From: an uncultured Desulfobacterales bacterium
Lineage (GTDB): Bacteria; Desulfobacterota; Desulfobulbia; Desulfobulbales; Desulfocapsaceae
Length of the DNA stretch: 64,000 bases
Assembly: GCA_937915545.1 (NCBI GenBank)
Contig: CALGIJ010000018.1
Coordinates: 1 to 64,000 of the forward strand
Reading direction: 5' to 3'
Positions 41,779-50,592 of the stretch are shown here, in pieces. A program made the translations under genes and the position numbers. The notes beneath the pieces are model-generated. The model ran no database searches, was not told the DNA's origin, and was given only the letters and a program-made list of their open reading frames with translations. The first letter of the stretch is position 1. Every line of letters begins with the position of its first letter.

Positions 41779-44412
41779 ATGAGAAGAGAAGACATCGCCC
41801 TCAATCTGCAGAAAGCCTTGCTCTTCCGTGATGTCACGGCGGCGGAGATCGCCACCTATGTCGGCGGCACCAGGGTGCAGATCTATGCCGAGGGGCAGTA
41901 TGTCTACCGCCAGGGGGACGCCAGCGACACCTTCTTCATCATCGCCATCGGCGAGGCCGAGCTGGTGCTCGGCAGCGACAAGGGTAAGGAACTCATCGTC
42001 GGCCGCATCGGCCCCGGCGGCCACTTCGGCGAAACCGGCATCCTCACCGACAAGCCGCGTTCACTCTCGGTACGTGCCCTCTGTGACCTGGTGGTGATCT
42101 GTTTCGACCGGCGCTATTTCAAGATCACCCTGCTCTCTAACAGCCGCATCCACAAGCAGCTCGACGCCAGCCTGGCGGAGCGGCTGCGGGTGGCGTTTCG
42201 CGATCAGGTCGATACCCTCGGCAGCGCCGCCCGCCGCGACGAGGAATCGTCGGCGGAAGAGGTGATTCTCTTCAGGGAGGCCAACCCCTCGGCCATTTCG
42301 CTGCGGCGCCTGGCACGCCGTCAGCAGGAACTGCGCGAGTCGAAGACCGCCCAACGCACCCAGGCGGCCATCGACGCCATGGCCGCCGGCAGCGAACCCT
42401 TCCTGCTCACCGGAGAGACAGGCACCGGCAAGCTGATCATCGCCCGGCAGATTCATATGCAGAGCAAGCGCAGCGGCGGTTCGTTCATCGAGGTCGACCT
42501 GCGCGACTACGAGTCCTCTCTGCTCGAGCGCACCCTTTTCGGCGCCGAGCAGAGCGCTTTCGCCTTCGTGCAGGCGCGGCAGGCCGGGTTCTTCGAGCAG
42601 ACCGCCAACGGCACTCTCGTCTTCTCCCACTTCCATCTCATGAAGGAGGAGTTGCAGGAGAAGCTGGTCAAGGTCATGGAGAGCAGCAGCTACCGCTCTG
42701 TCGACGGCAGCGGCAACCAGGCCATGCAGTCGCGCCTGGTCTTTATCAGCCCCCACTCCCTCGAGCACCTGCGCAGCACCGGCAAGGTGATTCCCGCGCT
42801 GCTGGCGCTCATCGACAGGCAGCACTTTCATGTCCCGCCACTGCGCGATCATAAGGAGGACCTGCCGCGTCTGGTGCTCCACTATCTGGACCGCTTCAGC
42901 CGCGAATACGGCAAAAATGTCCCCAAGGTTTCCCCTGAGACCCTGGGCATTTTCCTCAACTATGACTGGCCCGGCAACCTCACCGAGCTCTCCAGCGTCA
43001 TCCGCCGCGCGGTGATGCTCGCCAAGGAGGATGAGATCCTCCCTGACCAGATCCTCCTCGGCCTGCCCAAGACCGAGGGCAAGTGGGAGTACAACCTGCT
43101 GCGCATCTCATGGATCAGGCACTTTCTTGCCAGCCGCATCTTCCCGCTGGTGCCGCAGGCGATCATCGCCATGGTGCTGCTGGTGACGGTCATCTTCCTC
43201 TTTTTCGGCCCCCAGGAGGCGCAGGCCAACCTTGGCCTGACCATCGGCTGGTATATCGGCTGGCCGCTGATGTTCTTCTCGTTCTTCTTCCTCGCCCGCA
43301 CCTGGTGCAGTGTCTGTTCGCTGGCGGTGCCCGGCACGCTGCTGCAGAACCTCATCAAACCAACGCGCAAGACGCCGCAGTTCCTCAAGGATTATTCCGG
43401 CTGGATCATGGCGGTGCTGTGCATCCTCGTCTTCTGGATAGAGATCGTCTGGGATGCCTACAACCGGCCCTTCCTGACCGGCGGCATCATCCTCGTCATC
43501 ACCCTCGGATCGGTGCTCTTCAGTGTCCTTTTCTCGCGGCGCAGCTGGTGTCGCTACCTCTGTCCCCTGGGGGCGGTCAACGCCATCTTCGCCATGCCGG
43601 CGGTAGTCGAGCTGCGCTCCAACCGCCATGTCTGCCTCAACCGCTGCCAGAGCCACTCATGCTTTACCGGCGACGGCGACATCTCCGGCTGCCCGATGTT
43701 CCGCCACCCCTATCTCGTCGACAACAACCGCGACTGCATCATGTGCGCCAAGTGCATCAAGAGCTGCGGCAACAGCTCAATCCAGCTCAACGTCCGCCTG
43801 GCCCCTCAGGAGCTCTGGGCCCTCGAGACGCCGCGCGGCGCGGACAGCTTTCTCATCGTCGCCATGGGGGCGATCTTCTTCCCCTTCGCCCTGCAGGAGC
43901 GCTTTTTCCAGCTGACCGGACGGTTGGTGGAGATGCTCTCCCGTTCTGGCATCGACATCAACGACAAACTCCTCGCCAGCCTGCTCTTCTTTGGCCTCAT
44001 CCTCGTCTTCCAGGTGGGCTATCGGCTGATGGTGGCGGTACAGTCGCTCTACGCGCGCATTGACAAGAAACTGCTGCTGCCCCTCTTCGGCTACGGAACC
44101 ATCCCCCTCGTGCTGGGCGGCTATATGGCCCTGCACCTCGAGTTCTTTGTCGCCGGCGCCGGGAGGATCGTGCCCAATATCGGACAACTGGTCGGCATGG
44201 CGGTGTCCTACGACGATATCCGCCTGATCAGCGTCGACAGCACCCGGGTGTTGCAGATCCTTACCATCTTCGGCGGCTTGATGGCCTCGCTCTACGCCAC
44301 CTACCGGGTCATGGAGCGCGCCCTGGTCGGAGAGGCGCTTACTTCCAAGACCCTGGTCATTCCCTATTCCTTCCTCATCGTCCTCGCCGTTCTTTATCTC
44401 TTTCTGGTGTGA
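41779..44412 (+). CDS. fusion: cNMP-binding, degenerate sigma54-AAA+, polyferredoxin membrane protein
   Basis: An 877-residue three-part protein. Residues 15-130 form a cyclic-nucleotide-binding domain (QGDASDTFFIIAIGEAELVL, GGHFGETGILTDKPRSLSVR). Residues 180-445 form a sigma54-activator-type AAA+ domain with an intact Walker A (GETGTGK, 212-218), but the GAFTGA loop reads GAEQSAFAF (255 on), Walker B is GTLVFSHFH (about 278) without Asp-Glu, and sensor II reads WPGNLTEL instead of NVREL. There is no helix-turn-helix. From about 453, a NapH/NosR-like membrane part carries cysteine motifs CSVC (510/513), CRYLC (591/595), a Cys cluster at 619-638 and a 4Fe-4S motif at 653/656/659/663, then five more helices. 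Likely a membrane redox/cNMP signalling protein. Function not known. Confidence 0.9.
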   Translation: MRREDIALNLQKALLFRDVTAAEIATYVGGTRVQIYAEGQYVYRQGDASDTFFIIAIGEAELVLGSDKGKELIVGRIGPGGHFGETGILTDKPRSLSVRALCDLVVICFDRRYFKITLLSNSRIHKQLDASLAERLRVAFRDQVDTLGSAARRDEESSAEEVILFREANPSAISLRRLARRQQELRESKTAQRTQAAIDAMAAGSEPFLLTGETGTGKLIIARQIHMQSKRSGGSFIEVDLRDYESSLLERTLFGAEQSAFAFVQARQAGFFEQTANGTLVFSHFHLMKEELQEKLVKVMESSSYRSVDGSGNQAMQSRLVFISPHSLEHLRSTGKVIPALLALIDRQHFHVPPLRDHKEDLPRLVLHYLDRFSREYGKNVPKVSPETLGIFLNYDWPGNLTELSSVIRRAVMLAKEDEILPDQILLGLPKTEGKWEYNLLRISWIRHFLASRIFPLVPQAIIAMVLLVTVIFLFFGPQEAQANLGLTIGWYIGWPLMFFSFFFLARTWCSVCSLAVPGTLLQNLIKPTRKTPQFLKDYSGWIMAVLCILVFWIEIVWDAYNRPFLTGGIILVITLGSVLFSVLFSRRSWCRYLCPLGAVNAIFAMPAVVELRSNRHVCLNRCQSHSCFTGDGDISGCPMFRHPYLVDNNRDCIMCAKCIKSCGNSSIQLNVRLAPQELWALETPRGADSFLIVAMGAIFFPFALQERFFQLTGRLVEMLSRSGIDINDKLLASLLFFGLILVFQVGYRLMVAVQSLYARIDKKLLLPLFGYGTIPLVLGGYMALHLEFFVAGAGRIVPNIGQLVGMAVSYDDIRLISVDSTRVLQILTIFGGLMASLYATYRVMERALVGEALTSKTLVIPYSFLIVLAVLYLFLV

Positions 44413-44774
44413 TCGCCAGGGGTTGAGCTGACGCTTCGGCCGTCCGACGCCAGTCACCATTGCGGTAGACCTGGCTCAGGCTCAACCTGCGCCTGCGGGC
44501 TGATGTGCCTGCCGCTGGTGCCGCGCCAGGCGAGTCGCACGGAGGAGAGGCGCCGCAGTCTGATGCGGCGGGAGGGGAACAGCAGGGGAAAGGTGTCGTC
44601 ACACAGCAAATATCGCATTGACGAAAGGCAATATTGACGCCACAATAGGCGCTGAGAACTCCCCTGCGCACCTCGCCAGGCAGCCCGTTCCGCGGCAGTG
44701 TATTCTGGCGGAAGGGGGGGCTGCGGCGGTGTGCCGAAGGGTGGGCAGGTCGTGGTTATGAAAAGGAAGAGACT
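44413..44774. other. intergenic region before mlaA
   Basis: 362 bp with a candidate mlaA promoter at 44618-44646. Minus-strand frames here are arginine/serine-rich and not convincing. Nothing else seen. Confidence 0.4.
44618..44646 (+). promoter_or_regulatory. candidate promoter of mlaA
   Basis: TTGACG (44618-44623), 17-nt spacer, CACAAT (44641-44646), in a locally AT-rich patch about 120 nt before the mlaA start codon. Confidence 0.45.
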
Positions 44775-45536
44775 ATGAAGGTTGTGCGTTATCTGGCTGT
44801 GATGGTCGCGGTTCTTCTGGTGCCGGTGGGCAGCGCCGTGGCTGCTTCGGGGATCCCCGATCTCCTCGCCGAGGAACAGGCCTACGAGGAGAGCGAGAAA
44901 CAGGGCGGGGTCGGCGGGGGCGAGAGCGAGGTCAACGACCCGCTGGAAACCATGAACCGCTTTTTCTTCGAGGTCAACGACACCCTCTATGTTTGGGTGA
45001 TCAAACCGGTAACCCGCCAGTACAGCCGCTTTGTGCCGCTCGAACTGCGCGAGAGCTTCGGCAACTTCTTCCTCAACCTCGGCTATCCGGTCTCCCTGCT
45101 CAACACGGTTCTTCAGGGCGATTGGCGCGCCACCCTGGTCGTCACCGAGCGTTTCGTCATCAATACCACCCTCGGGGTGTGCGGCCTGGCCGATGTTGCC
45201 GCCAACGAATTCGATATCGGCCCGCGCCGCGCCGATTTCGGGCAGACCCTGGGTCGCTGGGGACTTGGCGAGGGCGTCTTCATCTACTGGCCGATGCTCG
45301 GACCTTCCACGGTGCGCGACACCGTGGGCCTGGCAGCCGATACCTTTGTCAAGCCGTTGCCCTACGTCTACGACAACACGATGATCGACCTCGCCGTCTA
45401 TTCCACCGAACGCATCAACGCCCTGTCCCTCAACCCCGACCTCTACGACGACATGAAGCGTTTTTCCCTCGACCCTTACGTCGCCGCCCGCCAGGCTTAT
45501 CTCGACTATCGCCGCGCCATCATTTCCGAACACTGA
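44775..45536 (+). CDS. mlaA: MlaA (VacJ) phospholipid-transport protein
   Basis: A 253-residue MlaA. The signal peptide (VVRYLAVMVAVLLVPVGSAVAA) has no lipobox cysteine, unlike E. coli MlaA, which is a lipoprotein. The core matches: NDPLETMNRFFFEVNDTLY, FGNFFLNLGYPVSLLN, RFVINTTLGVCGLADVAA, DFGQTLGRWGLGEGVFIYWP and LGPSTVRDTVG. MlaA sits in the outer membrane and removes mislocalised phospholipid from the outer leaflet. No mlaBCDEF genes are in the window. AGGAAGAG lies 3 nt before the ATG. Confidence 0.95.
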   Translation: MKVVRYLAVMVAVLLVPVGSAVAASGIPDLLAEEQAYEESEKQGGVGGGESEVNDPLETMNRFFFEVNDTLYVWVIKPVTRQYSRFVPLELRESFGNFFLNLGYPVSLLNTVLQGDWRATLVVTERFVINTTLGVCGLADVAANEFDIGPRRADFGQTLGRWGLGEGVFIYWPMLGPSTVRDTVGLAADTFVKPLPYVYDNTMIDLAVYSTERINALSLNPDLYDDMKRFSLDPYVAARQAYLDYRRAIISEH

Positions 45537-46033
45537 TCTGCGAGGCGCCAAGCGGCGCAGATGGCGTCCCGGCCCGGCACCGCCAACCTTCACTGCCGGT
45601 GCCGACACCACGCCATGGCAGGGGACGTTCTGTTGGTCGGGCCCGGCACGATGGGCAAAAAAAATCGGGTAGAAGATACAAACTGCGTATAATCTACCCG
45701 ATGGGGGGGGCTCTTGTGGCTCCTTGGCAGGATTGCCCTAGACAATGCAACGTGCATGCCAAAGAGAAAGAAATGTCAGCCTCCTCGCAATCTCACATTT
45801 TCAAGGCCAAAGGCAAAGTGCCAACAGGCAACTAGCAACCGCAATTACGTATTCTTGGCTCATCTGTTTCGTTCACGTAATTCGAACGCGTTACTGGTAA
45901 TTGTCGTATCGTGGGGCCTCCTCCTGAGGGTGATGCGCATGAGACCTCACGCGGAAAGGTCAGATTCGGCCTTCGGCCCATGGGGAGCATTTCGTGGCCG
46001 AAGGGAGACTGCGGCAAAGCACTTTTTCCTGTT
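45537..46033. other. 497-bp gene-free stretch with a minus-strand terminator
   Basis: No convincing coding frame on either strand. A strong minus-strand intrinsic terminator at 45657-45702 lies 330 bp past the nearest minus-strand stop codon. The intervening 45703-46033 is AT-richer than average and could hold a small RNA or a long 3' UTR. I tried and failed to fold a tRNA or tmRNA here. Confidence 0.45.
45657..45702 (-). terminator. intrinsic terminator (minus strand)
   Basis: Perfect 10-bp arms ATCGGGTAGA (45664-45673) and TCTACCCGAT (45693-45702) around a 19-nt loop that can pair further (ATAC/GTAT). On the minus strand the stem is followed by eight T (A run at 45657-45664). It may also serve mlaA's opposite strand only as a boundary. 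Confidence 0.75.
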
Positions 46034-46942
46034 CTAAGGCAGAGTTGCCAGTATGGTATCGATCTCCGTCCGTGCCTCGAGGCCGGCCAGCCAGGGCGCA
46101 GGGATGGCCGCCAGGCCGTGGCGTGCCCTGAGCAGCATGCCGACGGCCATGGCTCGCGCCGCCGAGTCGCCTCCGGCCATGACCGTGGCCACCAGCGCCT
46201 CGGCGAGATTGTCTTCATGCTGCAGGGCGGTGTACACCGCCCCCGGCAGGGCGGCGTTGACGGAACAGGCCTGGCCATAGCCTTTGACCGCCGCGGTGAC
46301 ATCGTCGCCGTGTTTGTTGAGGCAGTCCTGCAGACGCAGGCTCAGTTCGGGGCTGTCGAGGCCCTGGGCCAGGGCCTCGACCAGGGCCTCGCGCAGCGAA
46401 CTGCCATGGAGGATGGCGAAGGTGGCGCGGGCGAGGAACAGCGCGGCCGCCACCGCCCCCGGGCCCTGGTGGGTGAGGGCGGTCTGGGCCGCCACGGCGG
46501 ACATCAGGGCTTCGCGGTCGTCGCGAAATGCATAGATCAAGGGGGCGATGCGCGCCGCCCCGCCGAGGTCGGTGGAGGGCGAGCCGCAATTGTCTGCCGT
46601 CATGCCTGCCTCGAGGTTTTGCAGCGTCGCCTTGCTGGCGCGATCCATATAGCCTGTGTAGCCTTGGATGAAACGGCGCCACTCGCGACCATAGTCCTCC
46701 GGGGCGAAGCGCCCCTGGCAGGAGCCGAGATACCTGAGGAGATGCAGGGCCTGATCGCCATAGTGGGTCAGCTGGCCGCGCTTTTTCGTCGGGTGGTAGC
46801 CGTCCGCGGCCGGGGGGAGGAGCGAGTCGACGCGGCCGATGCGCGAGCTGATTTCGGCGGTGTCATATATCCAGTGGACCCCGAGGGCGAGGGAGTCGCC
46901 GACAAAGGATGCGAGAACCATGGCCTGTGCTGCTGTTTTCAT
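46034..46942 (-). CDS. ADP-ribosylglycohydrolase (DraG-like)
   Basis: A 302-residue ADP-ribosylglycohydrolase-family protein. The ATG at 46942 follows AGGAGGG by 3 nt. Metal/substrate motifs are FVGDSLALGVHWIYDT at the N-terminus (the GDALG-type motif), STDLGGAARIAPL in the middle and AGGDSAARAMAVGMLL at the C-terminus, carrying the conserved Asp residues. The usual GAxxGDALG is altered to SFVGDSLALG. Members remove ADP-ribose from arginine or other groups; DraG reactivates nitrogenase reductase. No draT or nif gene is present, so the target is unknown. Confidence 0.85.
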   Translation of the reverse strand: MKTAAQAMVLASFVGDSLALGVHWIYDTAEISSRIGRVDSLLPPAADGYHPTKKRGQLTHYGDQALHLLRYLGSCQGRFAPEDYGREWRRFIQGYTGYMDRASKATLQNLEAGMTADNCGSPSTDLGGAARIAPLIYAFRDDREALMSAVAAQTALTHQGPGAVAAALFLARATFAILHGSSLREALVEALAQGLDSPELSLRLQDCLNKHGDDVTAAVKGYGQACSVNAALPGAVYTALQHEDNLAEALVATVMAGGDSAARAMAVGMLLRARHGLAAIPAPWLAGLEARTEIDTILATLP

Positions 46943-47349
46943 AGTCCCTCCTGATGCTGTGGGGTGAAGTTGCGGATGGGGTGGGAACGCCGCCATGTGC
47001 CCGAAGGTCATCGGGCCGTGGCGAAGCCGTTTGCGGGTGCAGTAGACTGGTTGAAAAAGTAGAGACGATGCCCGAGCTTGTCAAATGTACGGCCGGTTTC
47101 GCTTCGTTGCCGCTGCGGTGGCAGGGTGGGCAATGGGCTCTGCCGGCGATGCCGGTCTTCTCGCATGGAGGGATGGCAACGTGGAGAGGCCGCGTCGCGG
47201 GGTGGCGTATGTCGTTTTCCGGGCCGGGAAAATGGCCCAGCCGGCAAGACACCTGTTGCCTGAGTGTCTCTTTCCTTATATCTTGACGGTTCCTGACATC
47301 TCTTGCGCCGCAGGGGGGGTACGATCTGCCCGGAGCAATTTCGTGGGGT
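46943..47349. other. divergent intergenic region, ADP-ribosylglycohydrolase / asmA-like
   Basis: 407 bp without a convincing gene. An operator-like dyad TTTTCC-N6-GGAAAA lies at 47215-47232, between the two divergent starts. No promoter that I would defend. Confidence 0.4.
47215..47232. promoter_or_regulatory. dyad TTTTCC-N6-GGAAAA
   Basis: Perfect 6-bp inverted repeat with a 6-bp GC centre in the divergent intergenic region, 118 nt upstream of the asmA-like gene. A possible operator; no regulator assigned. Confidence 0.25.
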
Positions 47350-49437
47350 ATGCCAATGAAACGATTCCTCAAATACGCAGTGGCGCCATGCGTTGTCTTC
47401 CTGTTCCTTGCCCTGCTGACCTTGATGCTGGCGCCGGTGCTCGTCAACGTGCAGAAATTCGTGCCCAGGCTGGAGAAGGCGGTCAGCGAGGCCAGCGGAC
47501 GCCCGTTTTCCCTTGGTCGTGACGTTACCCTGTCCTTCTTCCCCTGGCTGAGTCTGTCCTTTTCCGACATGAAGCTCGGCAACCCCCCGGGTTTCAGTGA
47601 CGACACCTTTCTCACCGTGGGCAGTTTCGAGGCACGGGTCAAGGTGCTGCCCCTCTTGCGTGGACATGTCGAGGTGAGCCGTTTCGTCGTCGGAGGCCTC
47701 TCCCTGCACCTCGAGACGCGTGCCGACGGGAGCGGCAACTGGCAGCGCGGAACGGCCCAGGAGAAGGGCAAGGGGGTGGTCGCCGCCTTTCCCTGGCTGA
47801 AAAACCTCAGTGCAGCCCTCTTGGCCGTCACCGACGGCCAGGTGCAGTGGCGCGATGGCGCAGGCCGCACCCGCCGCGTCGATGAGATCATGCTGCTGGT
47901 CAACGACTTCTCGCCGTATCGGGCTTCCACCATCGACGCACAGGCCGCGGTCGCCGGAAAGCCGCTCGAGGTGACGGGCAAGGTGGGGCCTCTGCTCGGC
48001 GGCAACGACGGCGAGATCTCCCTCGATCTTGGTCTGCAACTCCCCGGTGGCCTGCGTGGCCGGGTGCAGGGTACATTTGCCGGGGGGGAGGCCATGGGCC
48101 TGGCAGCGACCTATGAGGTCGAGGAGTTTTCGCCGCGGACCGCTGCTGCTGCCTGGGAAATGACGCAACTGCTGCCGGGGGTGGAAGGGGATGCGTTCGC
48201 CCGCGCCTCCGGCAGGGGGAGGATCGCCTTCGATGGCGGCAGGCTGCTGCTCGACAACGGTACCGGTAAGCTCGACGACATCTCCCTCACCTATACCCTG
48301 GCGGTGAGCGACGTCTCCGTGCCCCGTCTGGAGATGAACGTCGCCCTCAATCAGGTCGATCTGTCGCGCTACACCGCCATGCCGGTGAGGGAAGGCGGCG
48401 TGCGGCCGGAAGAGGAGGGTGTGGGGAGGCCTCTGCCCGCTGTGGCGGGAGAGGGGACGATCACTATCGGCGAGCTGCGTCATGGGGGGATTATCGCCCA
48501 TGACGTCATTCTGCCCCTGCATGTCGAAGAGGGGCGGCTGCTGGTGAACAGGGCCAGCGGCGAGCTTGCCGGAGGACAGGTGCTGGGCGATCTGTCGTGG
48601 GACTTCGCGGCCAAGCCGTCGGGGGTCGAGGCCCGCCTCGACTTCGATGGGGTCGATGGTGGTATGCTGCTTGGCCATGCCTACAAGGCCGAAGTGCTGC
48701 GGGGCAAGGTCAGCGGCGAGGTGTCCGTGCAGAGGGCCACCCCCGAGGCGTCCACGGAAACCGAACGGTGGCGGGGCGAGGCTCGCTTGACCCTCGGGCA
48801 GGGGGCCCTGCTGGGCATTGCCCTTGGCAACCTCGCATCTTCCCCGAGTGAAGCTGATTCCGGCCGCACGGCCGCGTCGGTGGCCCCCGAGGCGGCTCCG
48901 CATACAGGCGATGCCCTGGAGATCTCCACCCCTTTCAGTGCTGGGACGCTCCATCTCTCCCTCGACCATGGCGTGCTCCAGTTTCGCGAGGGTCAGCTGA
49001 CCCTGGTGGATGGCGAGCTGCAGCTCGCCGGGGTGGTCGATCTGTCCGGGCGGCGGCTCGAGCTCGAGGCGGTGACCAGCGGTACCGTCACCGTCGTCGA
49101 CAAGCGCGGCCGCGAGGAGCACACCAGCCGCAGCGTCCTCTCCACCCTCACCGGCCCTTTCGAGGCGCCGCGGCACAGCGTCCACCCCAACCTTGCCGCT
49201 TCGCGCCTGGTCAAGCGCGACACGGCGGCGTCACTCCTTGCCGAAACCCTACCGACACCCGCCGAGGTGGGGCTTGGCCCCCTGGTCGGCAAAGACCTCG
49301 TCGACCCGCTGGTGGTTGCCGAACGCTTTCATCTTCAGCCGGTCCACCTCAAGCCTGTCGAGATGAAGCGTAAGATGACCCTCGGCAGCGGCCGCATCCG
49401 CATCGGTGAAATCCGCCAGGAAGAATCTCTGCGCTAG
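47350..49437 (+). CDS. AsmA-family envelope protein
   Basis: A 695-residue AsmA/DUF748-like protein. One N-terminal transmembrane helix (VVFLFLALLTLMLAPVLV) is followed by the conserved AsmA opening (SGRPFSLGRDVTLSFFPWLS, then LGNPPGF and FEARVKVLPLLRGHVEVSRF). The rest is repetitive beta structure. The C-terminal AsmA-like region includes GTLHLSLDHGVLQFREGQLT. AsmA-like proteins bridge the inner and outer membranes as chorein-type lipid-transfer tubes. Start may be the ATG at 47350 or 47356. It is followed by a FecR-domain gene. Confidence 0.88.
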   Translation: MPMKRFLKYAVAPCVVFLFLALLTLMLAPVLVNVQKFVPRLEKAVSEASGRPFSLGRDVTLSFFPWLSLSFSDMKLGNPPGFSDDTFLTVGSFEARVKVLPLLRGHVEVSRFVVGGLSLHLETRADGSGNWQRGTAQEKGKGVVAAFPWLKNLSAALLAVTDGQVQWRDGAGRTRRVDEIMLLVNDFSPYRASTIDAQAAVAGKPLEVTGKVGPLLGGNDGEISLDLGLQLPGGLRGRVQGTFAGGEAMGLAATYEVEEFSPRTAAAAWEMTQLLPGVEGDAFARASGRGRIAFDGGRLLLDNGTGKLDDISLTYTLAVSDVSVPRLEMNVALNQVDLSRYTAMPVREGGVRPEEEGVGRPLPAVAGEGTITIGELRHGGIIAHDVILPLHVEEGRLLVNRASGELAGGQVLGDLSWDFAAKPSGVEARLDFDGVDGGMLLGHAYKAEVLRGKVSGEVSVQRATPEASTETERWRGEARLTLGQGALLGIALGNLASSPSEADSGRTAASVAPEAAPHTGDALEISTPFSAGTLHLSLDHGVLQFREGQLTLVDGELQLAGVVDLSGRRLELEAVTSGTVTVVDKRGREEHTSRSVLSTLTGPFEAPRHSVHPNLAASRLVKRDTAASLLAETLPTPAEVGLGPLVGKDLVDPLVVAERFHLQPVHLKPVEMKRKMTLGSGRIRIGEIRQEESLR

Positions 49438-49714
49438 GGGAGGCCGCCGGTGCGGCAGGCAGTCCAGGAAAAAAGCTCTCGCCGTTCTTGATCCCCTCCC
49501 CGTTTCCCCCTACAATGAGGAATGCTGGAGCTCTTGCCGCTACGACAGGTCAGCGGCGGTGCGCGGTGCGACTCGGGGTGGTGTCGCGGGGATGGCGACC
49601 CGGCCGGGCGAGAGGAACGGCTGCGTCAGCGGTGGTCTGTATCTGGCTGGCTGCAGCCCTGGTTTTATGGCGTTTCGGGGACCTAGTGGGAAAGCGAGGG
49701 GGGGAGGGGTGACT

Positions 49715-50581
49715 ATGGTGGCGAGGTTTCTGCTGGCGCTCTCTCTTGCCCTTGTGTTGTGCAGCCCGGTGCGTGCCGAGAAGGCGGCAGCCTATGTCGC
49801 CGCCCGCCAGGGCGAGGTCTACGCCATCGGCAGCGACGGCGTCGTGCGGGATCTCAAGGTGCGCGACAAGGTGGCGGTGCACGACTATATCGTCACCGAA
49901 AACAAGGGGCGGGTGCGCATCGTTTTCGAGGACAATACGGTGGTCGCCCTGGGGGAGAACAGCCGCATCAAGATCAGTGATTACCGGTGGTCGCGCGATA
50001 AGCGCCAGGGCCGTTTCGACGTCACAGTCAGCGAGGGCATCTTCCGCATCCTCGGCGGCATGATCACCAAGAGCAACCCCGAAGCATTCGTCGCCAAGAC
50101 CCCGGCGGCCAATATCGGCATTCGCGGCTCCGGCTATGCCGGGCGCGTTTCCGGGCAGCGGCTGGAGGTCTTCCTCCTCCATGGCAAGGGTGTCGATGTC
50201 ACCAACCGCAGTGGCAGCGCCGCCCTGCTCTTCCCCGGCATGGGCACCATCGTCGCCTCGCCTGGCAGCCCGCCGACGGCGCCACGTCTCTTCACCACCA
50301 TGGAAATGCAGGAGATCGAGGTCGGCAGCGAGGTCGGCGGCTCCACCGGAAACGCCACGACGGGAAGTGTCATCAACGGGGTGATCGTCAATCAGGCGGA
50401 GATCTCTTCTTCGGTCAACGCCGCCATCGGCAAAAACAACACCGCCGCCATGGGGTCGGTGCGCGTCAGCGGCTCAACGGTGAATGGCACGGTGGTCAAC
50501 CAATCCACCACCAGCAAGGCCGCCAATATCGCCGCCGGTTCCGATAACACCGCGCTTTCCGGCTCGGTGGAGGCTGAATAG
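49715..50581 (+). CDS. secreted FecR-domain protein with C-terminal Asn-rich repeats
   Basis: A 288-residue exported protein. The ATG at 49715 follows GGGAGGGG and opens a signal peptide (FLLALSLALVLCSPVRA). The FecR domain follows (about 25-180): VAARQGEVYAIGSDG, RVRIVFEDNTVVALGENSRI, GMITKSNPEAFVAKTPAANI, GIRGSGY. The last 85 residues form two copies of an Asn/Ser/Val-rich unit (VINGVIVNQAEISSSVNAAI and TVNGTVVNQSTTSKAANIAA, each then with (K/S)(N/D)NTA..GSV), like a short beta-solenoid. FecR-domain proteins are often paired with CHASE2 cyclases, and one lies convergently 11 bp away. Confidence 0.85.
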   Translation: MVARFLLALSLALVLCSPVRAEKAAAYVAARQGEVYAIGSDGVVRDLKVRDKVAVHDYIVTENKGRVRIVFEDNTVVALGENSRIKISDYRWSRDKRQGRFDVTVSEGIFRILGGMITKSNPEAFVAKTPAANIGIRGSGYAGRVSGQRLEVFLLHGKGVDVTNRSGSAALLFPGMGTIVASPGSPPTAPRLFTTMEMQEIEVGSEVGGSTGNATTGSVINGVIVNQAEISSSVNAAIGKNNTAAMGSVRVSGSTVNGTVVNQSTTSKAANIAAGSDNTALSGSVEAE

Positions 50582-50592
50582 CCGGCCTGCCG

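Noticed and set aside
42412..43080. Active sigma54 enhancer-binding protein
   Set aside because: Walker A is intact, but the GAFTGA loop, Walker B acidic residues, sensor II Arg and HTH are missing, so ordinary sigma54 activation is not supported.
44375..44671. Minus-strand frame of 98 codons before mlaA
   Set aside because: Composition is Arg/Ser/Pro/Cys-rich noise and it covers the likely mlaA promoter.
45703..46033. tRNA or tmRNA gene
   Set aside because: A TTCGAA-like stretch caught my eye, but no acceptor or anticodon stem can be formed around it, and the tmRNA 3' consensus is absent.
47008..49185. 725-codon minus-strand frame opposite the AsmA-like gene
   Set aside because: His/Gln/Gly/Pro-rich noise; the plus-strand frame has a signal anchor and AsmA motifs.
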